The position numbers were made by a program, and so were the translations under genes. The notes below the pieces were generated by a model. It saw nothing but the letters and a program-made list of their open reading frames with translations. It did no database searches and had not been told where the DNA came from. Of a DNA stretch of 64,000 nt, positions 25,909-33,786 are shown piece by piece. Position 1 is the stretch's first letter; each line of letters starts with the position of its first letter. This stretch comes from Nocardioides yefusunii (lineage in GTDB: Bacteria; Actinomycetota; Actinomycetes; Propionibacteriales; Nocardioidaceae). The DNA lies in contig NZ_CP034929.1 of the NCBI RefSeq assembly GCF_004014875.1, positions 1,550,001 through 1,614,000 of the forward strand, given 5' to 3'.

Positions 25909-26933
25909 CCGACACCAACGTCGAGCCCCTGATCCGGGTCCGCGACCTCAAGACCCACTTCCCGGTGGGTGGCGGCTTCCTGTCCAAGATGCGCGGGACC
26001 CAGCAGACCGTGCATGCCCTCGACGGCGTCAGCTTCGACATCCTGCCCAAGCAGACCCTCGCCGTCATCGGTGAGTCCGGTTCGGGCAAGTCGACCACCG
26101 GCCGTTCGATCCTGCGTCTCGAGGAGCCCACGTCGGGCACCGTCGAGTTCCGTGGCCGCGACATCGTGTCGCTCTCCGCGGAGGAGCTGCGCCAGGAGCG
26201 CAAGCACATGCAGATGGTCTTCCAGAACCCCTACTCCTCGGTCAACAAGCGCAACCGCCTGGTCGACATCATCGGTGAGCCGCTGCGGGTGCACGGGGTC
26301 GGTGACAAGGCCCAGCGCGACGCCAAGGCGGCCGAACTGCTGGACCTGGTGGGCCTCAACCCCACCTTCCTGCACCGCTACCCGCACGAGGTCTCGGGTG
26401 GTCAGCTGCAGCGTGTCGGCATCGCCCGCGCGTTGGCGACCGGTCCGGAGTTCCTCGTGGCCGACGAGCCGACCGCGTCCCTGGACGTCTCGGTGCGTGC
26501 CCAGGTGATGAACCTGCTCAAGGACCTCAAGGAGGACCTGGGGCTGTCGCTGATGTTCATCAGCCACGACCTCGCGGTGGTCTCCTACATCGCCGACCAG
26601 ATCGCGGTGATGTACCTGGGCCGCATCGTCGAGATCGGTACCAAGCACCAGTTGGAGTCGAACCCGCAGCACCCCTACACGAAGGCGCTCTTCGGTGCGG
26701 CCCCCAAGCCGGACCCGCGTCAGCGCAAGGAGCACTCGGCTCCGCTGGGGGAGGTGCCCAACGCGATCAAGCGTCCCTCGGGCTGCTTCTACTCGCCGCG
26801 CTGCCCGGTCGCGACCGCGGAGTGCTTCGAGACCTACCCGACGCTGGAGACCAAGACCGCCGGGCAGCAGGTGGCGTGCCACCTGGTGACTCCGGCCGAC
26901 GGCGCGACCGTCCTGGGCATCACGCCCGTCTGA
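25905..26933 (+). CDS. ABC transporter ATPase, DppF/OppF type
   Basis: 342 aa. Walker A GESGSGKSTTGR, signature VSGGQLQRVGIARAL, Walker B EFLVADEPTASLD, switch His in LMFISHDLAVV; the C-terminal domain has the Cys cluster CFYSPRCPVATAEC. ATG 25905 overlaps the DppD stop. Last gene of the transport operon, followed by a strong terminator. Confidence 0.93.
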   Translation: MTDTNVEPLIRVRDLKTHFPVGGGFLSKMRGTQQTVHALDGVSFDILPKQTLAVIGESGSGKSTTGRSILRLEEPTSGTVEFRGRDIVSLSAEELRQERKHMQMVFQNPYSSVNKRNRLVDIIGEPLRVHGVGDKAQRDAKAAELLDLVGLNPTFLHRYPHEVSGGQLQRVGIARALATGPEFLVADEPTASLDVSVRAQVMNLLKDLKEDLGLSLMFISHDLAVVSYIADQIAVMYLGRIVEIGTKHQLESNPQHPYTKALFGAAPKPDPRQRKEHSAPLGEVPNAIKRPSGCFYSPRCPVATAECFETYPTLETKTAGQQVACHLVTPADGATVLGITPV

Positions 26934-27004
26934 TCCCGGTCCTGCGACCGAGCAGTCGTGGCCCGGAGCGGTGTGCTCCGGTCCGGTCCACCTGCTGACA
27001 CCGA

Positions 27005-27038
27005 GGAACCCCTCACGCTCGACGGCGTGAGGGGTTCC
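27005..27038 (+). terminator. Intrinsic terminator of the ABC operon
   Basis: GGAACCCCTCACG pairs with CGTGAGGGGTTCC over an 8-nt loop, followed by ACCATTTCTGG. Confidence 0.85.
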
Positions 27039-27133
27039 ACCATTTCTGGGGGACTCCGTCGTGATGCACGTCCCGAGATCATGAGTTGCGGTAAGTCTTT
27101 GCCGTCAGGCGATGTGTCTGCCGGTGGGGTGGA

Positions 27134-27946
27134 GTGGGGGAGTACGTGGTGTGGCTCAGCGTGAAGGCTGCCCGTGGGCGGGAGGAGGTGGTGCCGTCCG
27201 GGCGCAGCTTCCGGTGGGGAAGTCGCCTGGCGCTGCTCGCGTCGGCGGTGTGCGTGCTGATGGCGTTGTCGAGCGCCACGAGCGGCGCACTGGTGTTGGG
27301 CGGAAAGGTCACGTTGCCCTTCGAAGGCTCACGGGGACCGTTAAGCGCAACACAGCGTATCTCCTGGGAAGTCGCCGGGCCGACGCAGCCGGTTTGCGAG
27401 GCTGGCGACGCGGGGAGCTGGCAGGACGACGAGTGCCTCCACTTCTACGTCCGCAGTGGCGATCAAGGCGTGACGGCCGATGACGGGACGTACGTCAATC
27501 GGGCCGACGTCCGACCGGTCGCGGTCCACTGGGGTGGGGAGATGGAACTCGCCAGCGGAGGCGGCTGGAGTCCGTGGGTGGCGTTCACGCTCGGGGTGCA
27601 GGTGGCCGGCCTGGCGCTGGCGAGCGCCTTCCTCTTCCTGCTGCACCGGGTGCTGAGTGCTGCGGCGTCCGGTGACGTCTTCAGCCCGCGCGCGGTCGCT
27701 CGCGTGCGTGGCATGGGGTGGCTGCTCATCGCCGGGGGAGTGCTCGGTTTCCTCGAGTGGGCGCTCGGAACTCCGAGCAAGCTCGACTACGGATCGAGCC
27801 AGTTCGGCCCGGCAGCCGACCTGAGCGCCCCCGGGCCGCAGTCGATCGACCTGACGCTGTTCGCCGTCGGTGCGCTGGTGCTGCTGCTCGCCCAGGTCTT
27901 CCGGCACGGCCACGAGGTCGAGTCCGAGCGGAGGATGACCATCTGA
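27134..27946 (+). CDS. DUF2975-family membrane protein
   Basis: Up to 270 aa; GTG codons at 27146 and 27149, nearer the GGGGGAG ribosome site, are alternative starts. Four predicted membrane helices: LALLASAVCVLMALSSATSG, then AFTLGVQVAGLALASAFLFLL, WLLIAGGVLGFLEWAL and LTLFAVGALVLLLAQVF, with an extracytoplasmic loop after the first. DUF2975 proteins are almost always followed by a small XRE regulator, as here, forming a two-gene membrane/regulator module of unknown signal. Not obviously related to the catabolic genes. Confidence 0.75.
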   Translation: MGEYVVWLSVKAARGREEVVPSGRSFRWGSRLALLASAVCVLMALSSATSGALVLGGKVTLPFEGSRGPLSATQRISWEVAGPTQPVCEAGDAGSWQDDECLHFYVRSGDQGVTADDGTYVNRADVRPVAVHWGGEMELASGGGWSPWVAFTLGVQVAGLALASAFLFLLHRVLSAAASGDVFSPRAVARVRGMGWLLIAGGVLGFLEWALGTPSKLDYGSSQFGPAADLSAPGPQSIDLTLFAVGALVLLLAQVFRHGHEVESERRMTI

Positions 27947-28146
27947 TGGCGATCATCGTCCGCCTCGACCGGATGCTCGTGGAACGCCGGATGACGCTGA
28001 CCCAACTCTCCGAGCGCGTGGGGATCACGGTGCCGAACCTGTCGATCCTCAAGAACGGGCACGCCAAGGCGGTGAAACTCTCCACCCTCGACGCCATCTG
28101 TGAAGCCCTGGAGTGTCAGCCGGGAGACCTGCTCGAACACATCTGA
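27946..28146 (+). CDS. Small XRE (Cro/C1-type) helix-turn-helix regulator
   Basis: 66 aa, ATG overlapping the DUF2975 stop (TGATG). Almost the whole protein is an HTH_26/YozG-type domain: RMTLTQLSERVGITVPNLSILKNGHAKAVKLSTLDAICEAL, ending CQPGDLLEHI. Partner of the preceding membrane protein, probably autoregulating the pair. Confidence 0.9.
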   Translation: MAIIVRLDRMLVERRMTLTQLSERVGITVPNLSILKNGHAKAVKLSTLDAICEALECQPGDLLEHI

Positions 28147-28236
28147 TCGCAGAAGACATCAGGTCACGAGTTCCGCTTCAACGTCTGATTCTTCTCAGGG
28201 CCGTCACGCGTTGACGGGGAACTCCTGATGGATGTT

Positions 28237-28264
28237 GTGGGGCCGAGCATACGCTCGGCCCCAC
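28237..28264 (+). terminator. Intrinsic terminator after the XRE gene
   Basis: GTGGGGCCGAGC-ATAC-GCTCGGCCCCAC, perfect 12-bp stem, then TTCTGTTGC. The rest of 28147-28409 shows no gene. Confidence 0.85.
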
Positions 28265-28409
28265 TTCTGTTGCATCAGCTCTGATAGGGCTTGTAGGACG
28301 CTACTTGCCCTCGGTTATGCCCAACACGGTCCAGCGAAATGTGAACTTTCGGACCGGGTGCATGAAACCGTTCCCGGAGTCGGAGCATCGCCGCTGGATA
28401 GTGCGCCCA

Positions 28410-29324
28410 TCAGTCGTTCCCATACTCAGGTTCCTGCCACTGCGACCACTCTTCGGAGTCCACTTCGAAGGTCTCGGGAAGGTCAGCCGCTTGAACCAGT
28501 TCGGGGGTCTCGAAGCACAACCCGCAGTTGCTGCAAGTGAAGGCGTAAGAGTAGACGGTCAAGGTCACCCAAGACGTGTAGTCTTCCTCCGAGTTGCGCT
28601 CCACGTGGGTGTCGGTCTCGATGACCTCTTCGCCTTCTAGGAGGCCCTCGGCTCCGCACGCGGGGCAGGTGTGGAGCACGTTGTGAGACCACCCCACCGC
28701 CAGTGGGTATGCGTTGGGCGTGAACTCCTTGGCCACCTTCGCTGGGAGGTTTCCCGCCTTGTGCTGGGCGAGACGCAGACGCGCGCTCTCCACAAGCATC
28801 TCTACTCGGTTGGACATGTATGTGGTGTTGAGAGCGAGGAGGCGGTCAACTTCGCGTTCGCGGTCGCCCACAAGCTCGTCCAGCGACCGGCCCGTTGCGT
28901 TCACCAGGATGCTTGCTTGCGTCCAGTACCTCGCCCACCACTGCTCGGGTGGCAGGGAGGTGAAGCGGAGTTCGGGGCCGTGCAAGTAGGCGTTCCGTGC
29001 GTTGGTGATTTTGTCGGCCTCGCTGCTGCTGAACGGCTTGAAGGCTTGGGCGCAGCGCTTGTAGAGAGTCTTGGCTCGGACCGACGTGAACTGTCCAGTG
29101 CCTTCAATGAGTCCGGCTGCGATGAGTAGGTTCCGGCCTTCTTCGTTGGGTTCTGCGATGAGCAACGGTGACACTCTCGCTAGGGCAGCCTTGGCAAGTA
29201 GTTCCAGCGCCAGCGCCGCCCATAGCGCCTTCTCGTCGAAGCTCTGCTCGTCCTCTTCCAAGGCTCGGTTGAGGAAGAGCTTTGCCTTGAGGAACAGTGC
29301 GTCGTGGTCGTATGGAGCGGTCAA
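28410..29324 (-). CDS. Predicted HEPN-domain protein with C-terminal zinc ribbon
   Basis: 304 aa from a TTG start that overlaps the upstream stop (TTGA) with GAGAGG eight bases before. Residues 15-125 are helical and contain ALALELLAKAAL and the Rx4H motif RNAYLH (110-115), the signature of HEPN ribonucleases. The C-terminal third has CPACG and CSNCG pairs, a zinc ribbon, followed by an acidic tail. HEPN proteins often act as toxins or antiviral RNases; this one is not a named family that I recognise. Its GC content is lower than that of the flanks, consistent with acquired DNA. Confidence 0.65.
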   Translation of the reverse strand: MTAPYDHDALFLKAKLFLNRALEEDEQSFDEKALWAALALELLAKAALARVSPLLIAEPNEEGRNLLIAAGLIEGTGQFTSVRAKTLYKRCAQAFKPFSSSEADKITNARNAYLHGPELRFTSLPPEQWWARYWTQASILVNATGRSLDELVGDREREVDRLLALNTTYMSNRVEMLVESARLRLAQHKAGNLPAKVAKEFTPNAYPLAVGWSHNVLHTCPACGAEGLLEGEEVIETDTHVERNSEEDYTSWVTLTVYSYAFTCSNCGLCFETPELVQAADLPETFEVDSEEWSQWQEPEYGND

Positions 29325-30001
29325 GACGGGGCCCTCTCAACTCTGAGAGCGAGCCGTTCGAGGGTGCGCTCGGGTTCGTTGGAAGCATCGGCCCGCGCGT
29401 GGAGATAGCGCCGGTTGTCGAGCGCTAGGACTAACCCCGGCTCGTTCCACTCGAACTCGTGTACCTCAGGCAGGCACTCCTTGACGGCTGCCATAGCGCG
29501 GCAGGCGCGCGGGTCACCAGGGGTCATGCATACGGGGTCGTAGCGGACAGCGTGACCCTCCCGGTTGAAGTCGAGGATGGGAGCAAGAAACGAATCGGAG
29601 CCTGAGTCGACGATGAAGAGTCCGTGGACAAGGTCGCCCATCGGCTGTGAGCCGAGGGTAGGGGGCACGAACCGCGCGAAGCGCGTAGGGATCTCCGACC
29701 TCGTGGGACAGGACAGCAACACCACGTCGGGCGGGGTTTCGAGATGCGCGCCGTCCGTGTGTAGCGGTTGCTCGCCCAACCCGTGCACTCGACTCATCGA
29801 ACGCTGCTGAGCCTTGTCTGCCGGAGTCGGCCTGAGCCGCTCGATGCGAGGCGAAGAGGTGCGGCGGTTGGGTATGACACGGACGCTGCCGTCAATGTCC
29901 CGTTCAAGCACCGACAGCCCACCTTTGAAGACCCCGTAGCCCTTGTCGCGTACCTCGTTCAAGAGGTTGGTCAGGTGATACATGAGAGGGAATCTATGCA
30001 T
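29321..30001 (-). CDS. TauD/TfdA-like Fe(II)/2-oxoglutarate dioxygenase
   Basis: 226 aa from ATG 30001 (ATG 29983 is an equally possible start; neither has a good ribosome site). The HxD metal motif is in QPLHTDGAHLETPP, and the distal His plus 2-oxoglutarate Arg are in NRRYLHARADASNEPERTLERLALR, so the Fe site looks intact. Family members hydroxylate small molecules or modified amino acids. It is shorter than TauD (~280 aa), with a trimmed N-terminus. Two-gene operon with the HEPN protein, overlapping by four bases. That pairing is unusual, and a modification/toxin or defence role is speculation. Confidence 0.7.
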   Translation of the reverse strand: MHRFPLMYHLTNLLNEVRDKGYGVFKGGLSVLERDIDGSVRVIPNRRTSSPRIERLRPTPADKAQQRSMSRVHGLGEQPLHTDGAHLETPPDVVLLSCPTRSEIPTRFARFVPPTLGSQPMGDLVHGLFIVDSGSDSFLAPILDFNREGHAVRYDPVCMTPGDPRACRAMAAVKECLPEVHEFEWNEPGLVLALDNRRYLHARADASNEPERTLERLALRVERAPS

Positions 30002-30113
30002 GTTGTCGCGGCAGGGTGGATGGTTCTCACTGCACGTGCGTACATTAAATGACCCCTTAGGGGTTGGCGGAGTCACCGCTCTCCCAAAGGGGCACTTCGT
30101 GTCAGCGACGGGG

Positions 30114-30847
30114 CTATGTGAGCTGGCCCAGATCGATCCGGTCCCAGTTCGCATCGGCCGGCAGATCCATGCAGGCCGTGATCGTCTGCGCGACGACGTC
30201 GGCAGGCAGTTTCGCCACGTCACGTCCGGCGCTCATCTCGCTGTCGACGCAGGCGTTGACCACGACGTCGGTCAGCTTCACCCGGGTTCCGGCGAGCTCG
30301 CCGCGCACGCTCTCGACGAGTCCGCGCAGACCGTGCTTCGCGGCCGCGTGGGCAGCGCCGCCGGGGAACGGGGTCACGCCCGCGCCGGAGTTGAGGGGGT
30401 GAAGACGTGGCCGCGGCGTCCGTCCACCAGTTCCTGGGCGGTCATGCGCCGCGAGGCGAGCGCCAGGGTGTGGAACGCCGCGGTGAGGTTCGACGCGATC
30501 TGTGCGTCCCAGGCGTCCGTCGTCAAGGAAGCCACCGGTCCACGCGTGAACGCCCCCGCGGAGGCGACGATCACCTCGAGACGGGCGTCGGGGGCGAGAT
30601 GGCGGGCCGCGACGTCGTCGAGCACGCCGGGCAGTGAGACGTCCGCCGTCGCGGGGCGCACCCGGCCGGGCAGGCCGGACGCTGCATCGGCGAGGTCGGC
30701 CAGCGGCGCCGCGCGACGCCCGAGTGCGACGACGTGCAGTCCACGCGCGGCGAGAGCCAGAGTGATCGCGCGTCCGATGCCGGTCCCGGCTCCCGTGACC
30801 ATCGCGCAGGCACCCGTCAGTGGGCGGGAGTCGGCGACGGCGTTCAC
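30114..30847 (-). pseudogene. Short-chain dehydrogenase/reductase with a frameshift
   Basis: Joined frames give about 244 residues, normal for an SDR. The start GTG 30847 overlaps the VOC4 stop. The cofactor motif GAGTGIGRAI and VIVASAGAF are intact. At a run of five C (30395-30399 on the plus strand, GGGGG) the frame is lost; the remainder (LNSGAGVTPFPGG...) continues in another frame to TAG at 30114. The active-site YxxxK reads HAAAK, so the catalytic Tyr is His. Frameshift plus lost Tyr point to a decaying gene rather than only a sequencing error. Confidence 0.75.
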
Positions 30848-31788
30848 AGGCGCTGGAAGAACTCGACGCGTTCGCCGTCCGGGCCGAACCATGCACGCAC
30901 GCGTACCCGTCCGAAGCCGACCTGGTCGACCTCGATCTCGTCGCCGGCAGTCTCCGTGCCGATCGCCTTCAGCAGCACGGTGGTGGCGTCGAGGTCGGTG
31001 GTCTCGAAGGCGAGAGACAGGATTCCTGCGGTGCCTGCGACCGCGAGGTGACGCTGGTCGTCGCCCTCGAAGCCGACGTACTGGGCGATCTCCACGCGAC
31101 CGGAGTCGTTCCTGTCGGGGTGCATCATGTTGATGTTGTGCAGGCCCACGCCGTCGGGCAGATGGAAGAAGTCCTCCATCCGCTCCAGCAGCTTGTCGTA
31201 GAGGGGACGCAGGCCGAGCGCGGCGTAGAAGCGGGCCGAAGCGTTCGCGTTCGCCGAGTGCAGGCACACGGTCTGCAGGCCGGTCGGGCGACCGTCGTAG
31301 TCGGCCAACGGGTTCGCGGGGCCCGGCTCCAGCTGGAACACGTCGACGAGGATGCCGTCGGGGTCCCACGAGAGAGAGTCCCACGCGGACAGGTCGGGGG
31401 TGACCGTCCAGTGCGTCGGGCCCGAGCGAGTCTTCCCGCCGTGGGCGGCGACCGCAGCCATCGCGGCGTTGATCTCGGGCACCCGGATGTTGAGGGCGTA
31501 GTGGCCCAGATCCTGCAGACGCGAGTAGTCGCCCCAGTAGAGGGGCTTGCTCTCGGGGTAGTGGACCAGACGCACCAGGCCGGTGGTGCCTCCGGCCGGT
31601 CCCAGGACGACGGCCTCGCCGACCAGATCGGTGGCCCCGCCCCACAACTGTGCTGTCTCCTCGGGCGAGATCGGGCCACGGCCGTGCTCGACGTAGTCGA
31701 AGCACCCCGAGTAGAAGGCGACGGACGCCTCCAGGTCGGTGACGCCCACGGTGGCCACCTTCACCTCGCTGATCGCAGGTCGAGTCAC
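30844..31788 (-). CDS. VOC-superfamily protein, copy 4
   Basis: 314 aa from GTG 31788 (GGAG seven bases upstream). First module EVKVATVGVTDLEASVAFYSGCFDYVEHGRG; second module from about residue 160 (TGLQTVCLHSANANASARFYAALGL). It is the closest relative in the window of VOC2 (18264): both have EETAQLWG/EEAARLWG and a long linker. It probably performs the same class of metal-dependent chemistry on a related compound. Upstream of the broken SDR, divergent from the tandem hydrolase whose promoter carries IclR-type sites. Confidence 0.75.
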   Translation of the reverse strand: MTRPAISEVKVATVGVTDLEASVAFYSGCFDYVEHGRGPISPEETAQLWGGATDLVGEAVVLGPAGGTTGLVRLVHYPESKPLYWGDYSRLQDLGHYALNIRVPEINAAMAAVAAHGGKTRSGPTHWTVTPDLSAWDSLSWDPDGILVDVFQLEPGPANPLADYDGRPTGLQTVCLHSANANASARFYAALGLRPLYDKLLERMEDFFHLPDGVGLHNINMMHPDRNDSGRVEIAQYVGFEGDDQRHLAVAGTAGILSLAFETTDLDATTVLLKAIGTETAGDEIEVDQVGFGRVRVRAWFGPDGERVEFFQRL

Positions 31789-31928
31789 GGCACAACTCCA
31801 AGCACTGGGGGAGGCGTCCAGGGGACGGCCCGCATGCGCGGACCGGAACGCTGTACCAAGTGTCGGTGCGGCAGTGGGCACGCGCAACCGTTTCTCACGC
31901 ATTGTTGAAACACTTTGCACCGGCATTG

Positions 31929-31965
31929 ATTACGGTGATCGGAACACGGTTTCACGAGAGGCGTC
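31929..31965. promoter_or_regulatory. Tandem IclR-type operator upstream of the tandem hydrolase
   Basis: ATTACGGTGATCGGAAC (31929-31945) and, 20 bp on, GTTTC-N7-GCGTC (31949-31965). The first is well conserved, the second only in its left arm. Confidence 0.6.
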
Positions 31966-31970
31966 CCCCC

Positions 31971-33698
31971 ATGAGCTCCGCAGCCACCTCCCCCCTTGCT
32001 GGTGTCGAGATCGAACGGCACTACGCCACCCTGCCGGCCGGATCGGCCAGCAGTGGTGCCCAGGTCCACTACCTGCGCGCCGGACACGGCAAGCCCGTCG
32101 TCCTCACCCACTCCTCGCCGATGTCGGCCGAGACCATGAAGCACTGGATCGAGCCACTGGCTGCACGGTTCACCGTCTACGCCCTCGACACTGCCGGGTA
32201 CGGCCAGTCCGATCCACTGACCGCTGTCGACGGCGACGAGCCGACCATCGACGACTACGCCGTGCGCGTCCTGGAGTTCGCCGACGCCGTCGGTCTCGAC
32301 CGTTTCACCATCGGTGGCACCCACACCGGCTCCAAGATCGCCCTCGCCGTCGCGGTGCGTGCTCCCGGTCGGGTGGCGCAACTCGTCATGGACGGCCTGG
32401 GCATCTACACCTCCGCGGAGATGCTCGACCAGCTCGACCGCTACACCCCACCCGTGGTGCCGGACTGGTACGGCGGTCACCTTCTCGAGGCCTGGCACCG
32501 CATGCGCAACATGTGGACGTTCTTCCCCTGGTACGACCAGCGCCCCGAAGCCCGTCTGGACGAGTCGCTGCCCGCGCTCGAGGACCTGCACCAGATGACG
32601 TTCGACCTCCTGCGCTCGCCTGACTGGGGCCTCGCCTACCGGGCCGCGTTCCGTTACGACGCCCGCGCAGCTCTGGAACGCCTCAAGGTCCCGGCCGTGC
32701 TGGTGGCCAAGGAGGCCGACCCGCTGCACGGACACCTCCCGCGCCTCGGCGTCGACGCCCCCTCGCTCACCGTCACCAGTGTCGCCAACGCCGACCACAT
32801 GGCCGCCGTCGTCGCCGCCTTCGACGACGCCGTCGACCTGCCCGACGCACCGCAGGTCCCCGCAACCGTCCACCTCGGCGGGACCACCCGCCGCTACGTG
32901 CGCACCGCGAGCGGCACCACGCACGTCCGGTTCGACGGAGACCCCGACGCACCGGTCGTCCTGCTCGTGCACGGCTCGCCCGGATCGGCGGACTCCTTCG
33001 ACGACCTGATCCGCGACCTCGCCGCCGACCACCTCGTCGTCTCGCCCGACACCTTGGGCAACGGGTTCTCCTCGCCGCCGCACGTGGACCTCGAGCACGG
33101 TGTCGTGCCCGAGATCGGTGATTTCGCTGACGTCACCGCCGAGGTGATGGAGGCTCTGGGCCTGCGTGGGGTGAAGGCGTACGGCAGTCACACCGGAGCC
33201 TGCATCGCCCTCGAACTCGCGTGCCGACGACCCGACCTGGTGGCACAGGTCGTCGCCGACGGGCTCCCGGTGCTCGACGAGGAGTCGCGCCGCGACATCC
33301 TGGCCAACTACTTCATCGACATGAGTCCGACCATTCACGGCGAACACCTGGTGCGGGCCTGGCACACGATCCGCGACGTCCAGCTCTACTGGCCCTGGTA
33401 CCGCACCGACGCGGTCAACGCCCGACCCACTGCGCCGTCGGACCCCGAGCACCTGCACCGTCTGGTGATGGAGTTCGTCAAGAGCGGCTCGTCGTACAAG
33501 TACTCCTACGGTGCGGCGTTCCGCTTCATGTCCCAGGAGCGTCTGGCGGCCGTCGACGTCCCGGTCCTGGTCTGCGCGACCCCGGAGGACATGCTGCGTG
33601 AGGGCAGTGAGGACATCGCCGGCGGACGAATCTCGTTCGTCGAGCTCGAACCCGCTGCCGGGCGCGGTGCCGCCTGGGCCCTGCGTCAGGTGAACTGA
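31971..33698 (+). CDS. Two fused alpha/beta-hydrolase domains with GxHxG elbows
   Basis: 575 aa. Residues about 25-290 and 300-575 are two alpha/beta-hydrolase folds joined head to tail. Domain 1 has PVVLTHSSPMSAET, LDTAGYGQSDP and an elbow IGGTHTGSKIAL; domain 2 has VVLLVHGSPGSADSF, PDTLGNGFSSPP and YGSHTGACIALELA. In both, the nucleophile position of GxSxG is His (GTHTG, GSHTG). No ordinary Ser hydrolase mechanism is therefore evident, and a C-C hydrolase, lyase or cofactor-free oxygenase role is possible. Both halves also share an F/YWPWY region. ATG 31971 with GAGAGG upstream. Confidence 0.8.
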   Translation: MSSAATSPLAGVEIERHYATLPAGSASSGAQVHYLRAGHGKPVVLTHSSPMSAETMKHWIEPLAARFTVYALDTAGYGQSDPLTAVDGDEPTIDDYAVRVLEFADAVGLDRFTIGGTHTGSKIALAVAVRAPGRVAQLVMDGLGIYTSAEMLDQLDRYTPPVVPDWYGGHLLEAWHRMRNMWTFFPWYDQRPEARLDESLPALEDLHQMTFDLLRSPDWGLAYRAAFRYDARAALERLKVPAVLVAKEADPLHGHLPRLGVDAPSLTVTSVANADHMAAVVAAFDDAVDLPDAPQVPATVHLGGTTRRYVRTASGTTHVRFDGDPDAPVVLLVHGSPGSADSFDDLIRDLAADHLVVSPDTLGNGFSSPPHVDLEHGVVPEIGDFADVTAEVMEALGLRGVKAYGSHTGACIALELACRRPDLVAQVVADGLPVLDEESRRDILANYFIDMSPTIHGEHLVRAWHTIRDVQLYWPWYRTDAVNARPTAPSDPEHLHRLVMEFVKSGSSYKYSYGAAFRFMSQERLAAVDVPVLVCATPEDMLREGSEDIAGGRISFVELEPAAGRGAAWALRQVN

Positions 33699-33716
33699 GC
33701 TCCTCCCCAACGCCGG

Positions 33717-33760
33717 ACGTCATCACATTCGGTCGCTCTGGCGACCGAATGTGATGACGT
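33717..33760. terminator. Bidirectional 20-bp perfect hairpin
   Basis: Arms 33717-33736 and 33741-33760 are exact complements around a 4-nt loop (TCTG). It lies between the convergent tandem hydrolase and acyl-CoA synthetase genes. Confidence 0.85.
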
Positions 33761-33786
33761 CTTGAGGGGAGGTGGGTGGGGGAGGG

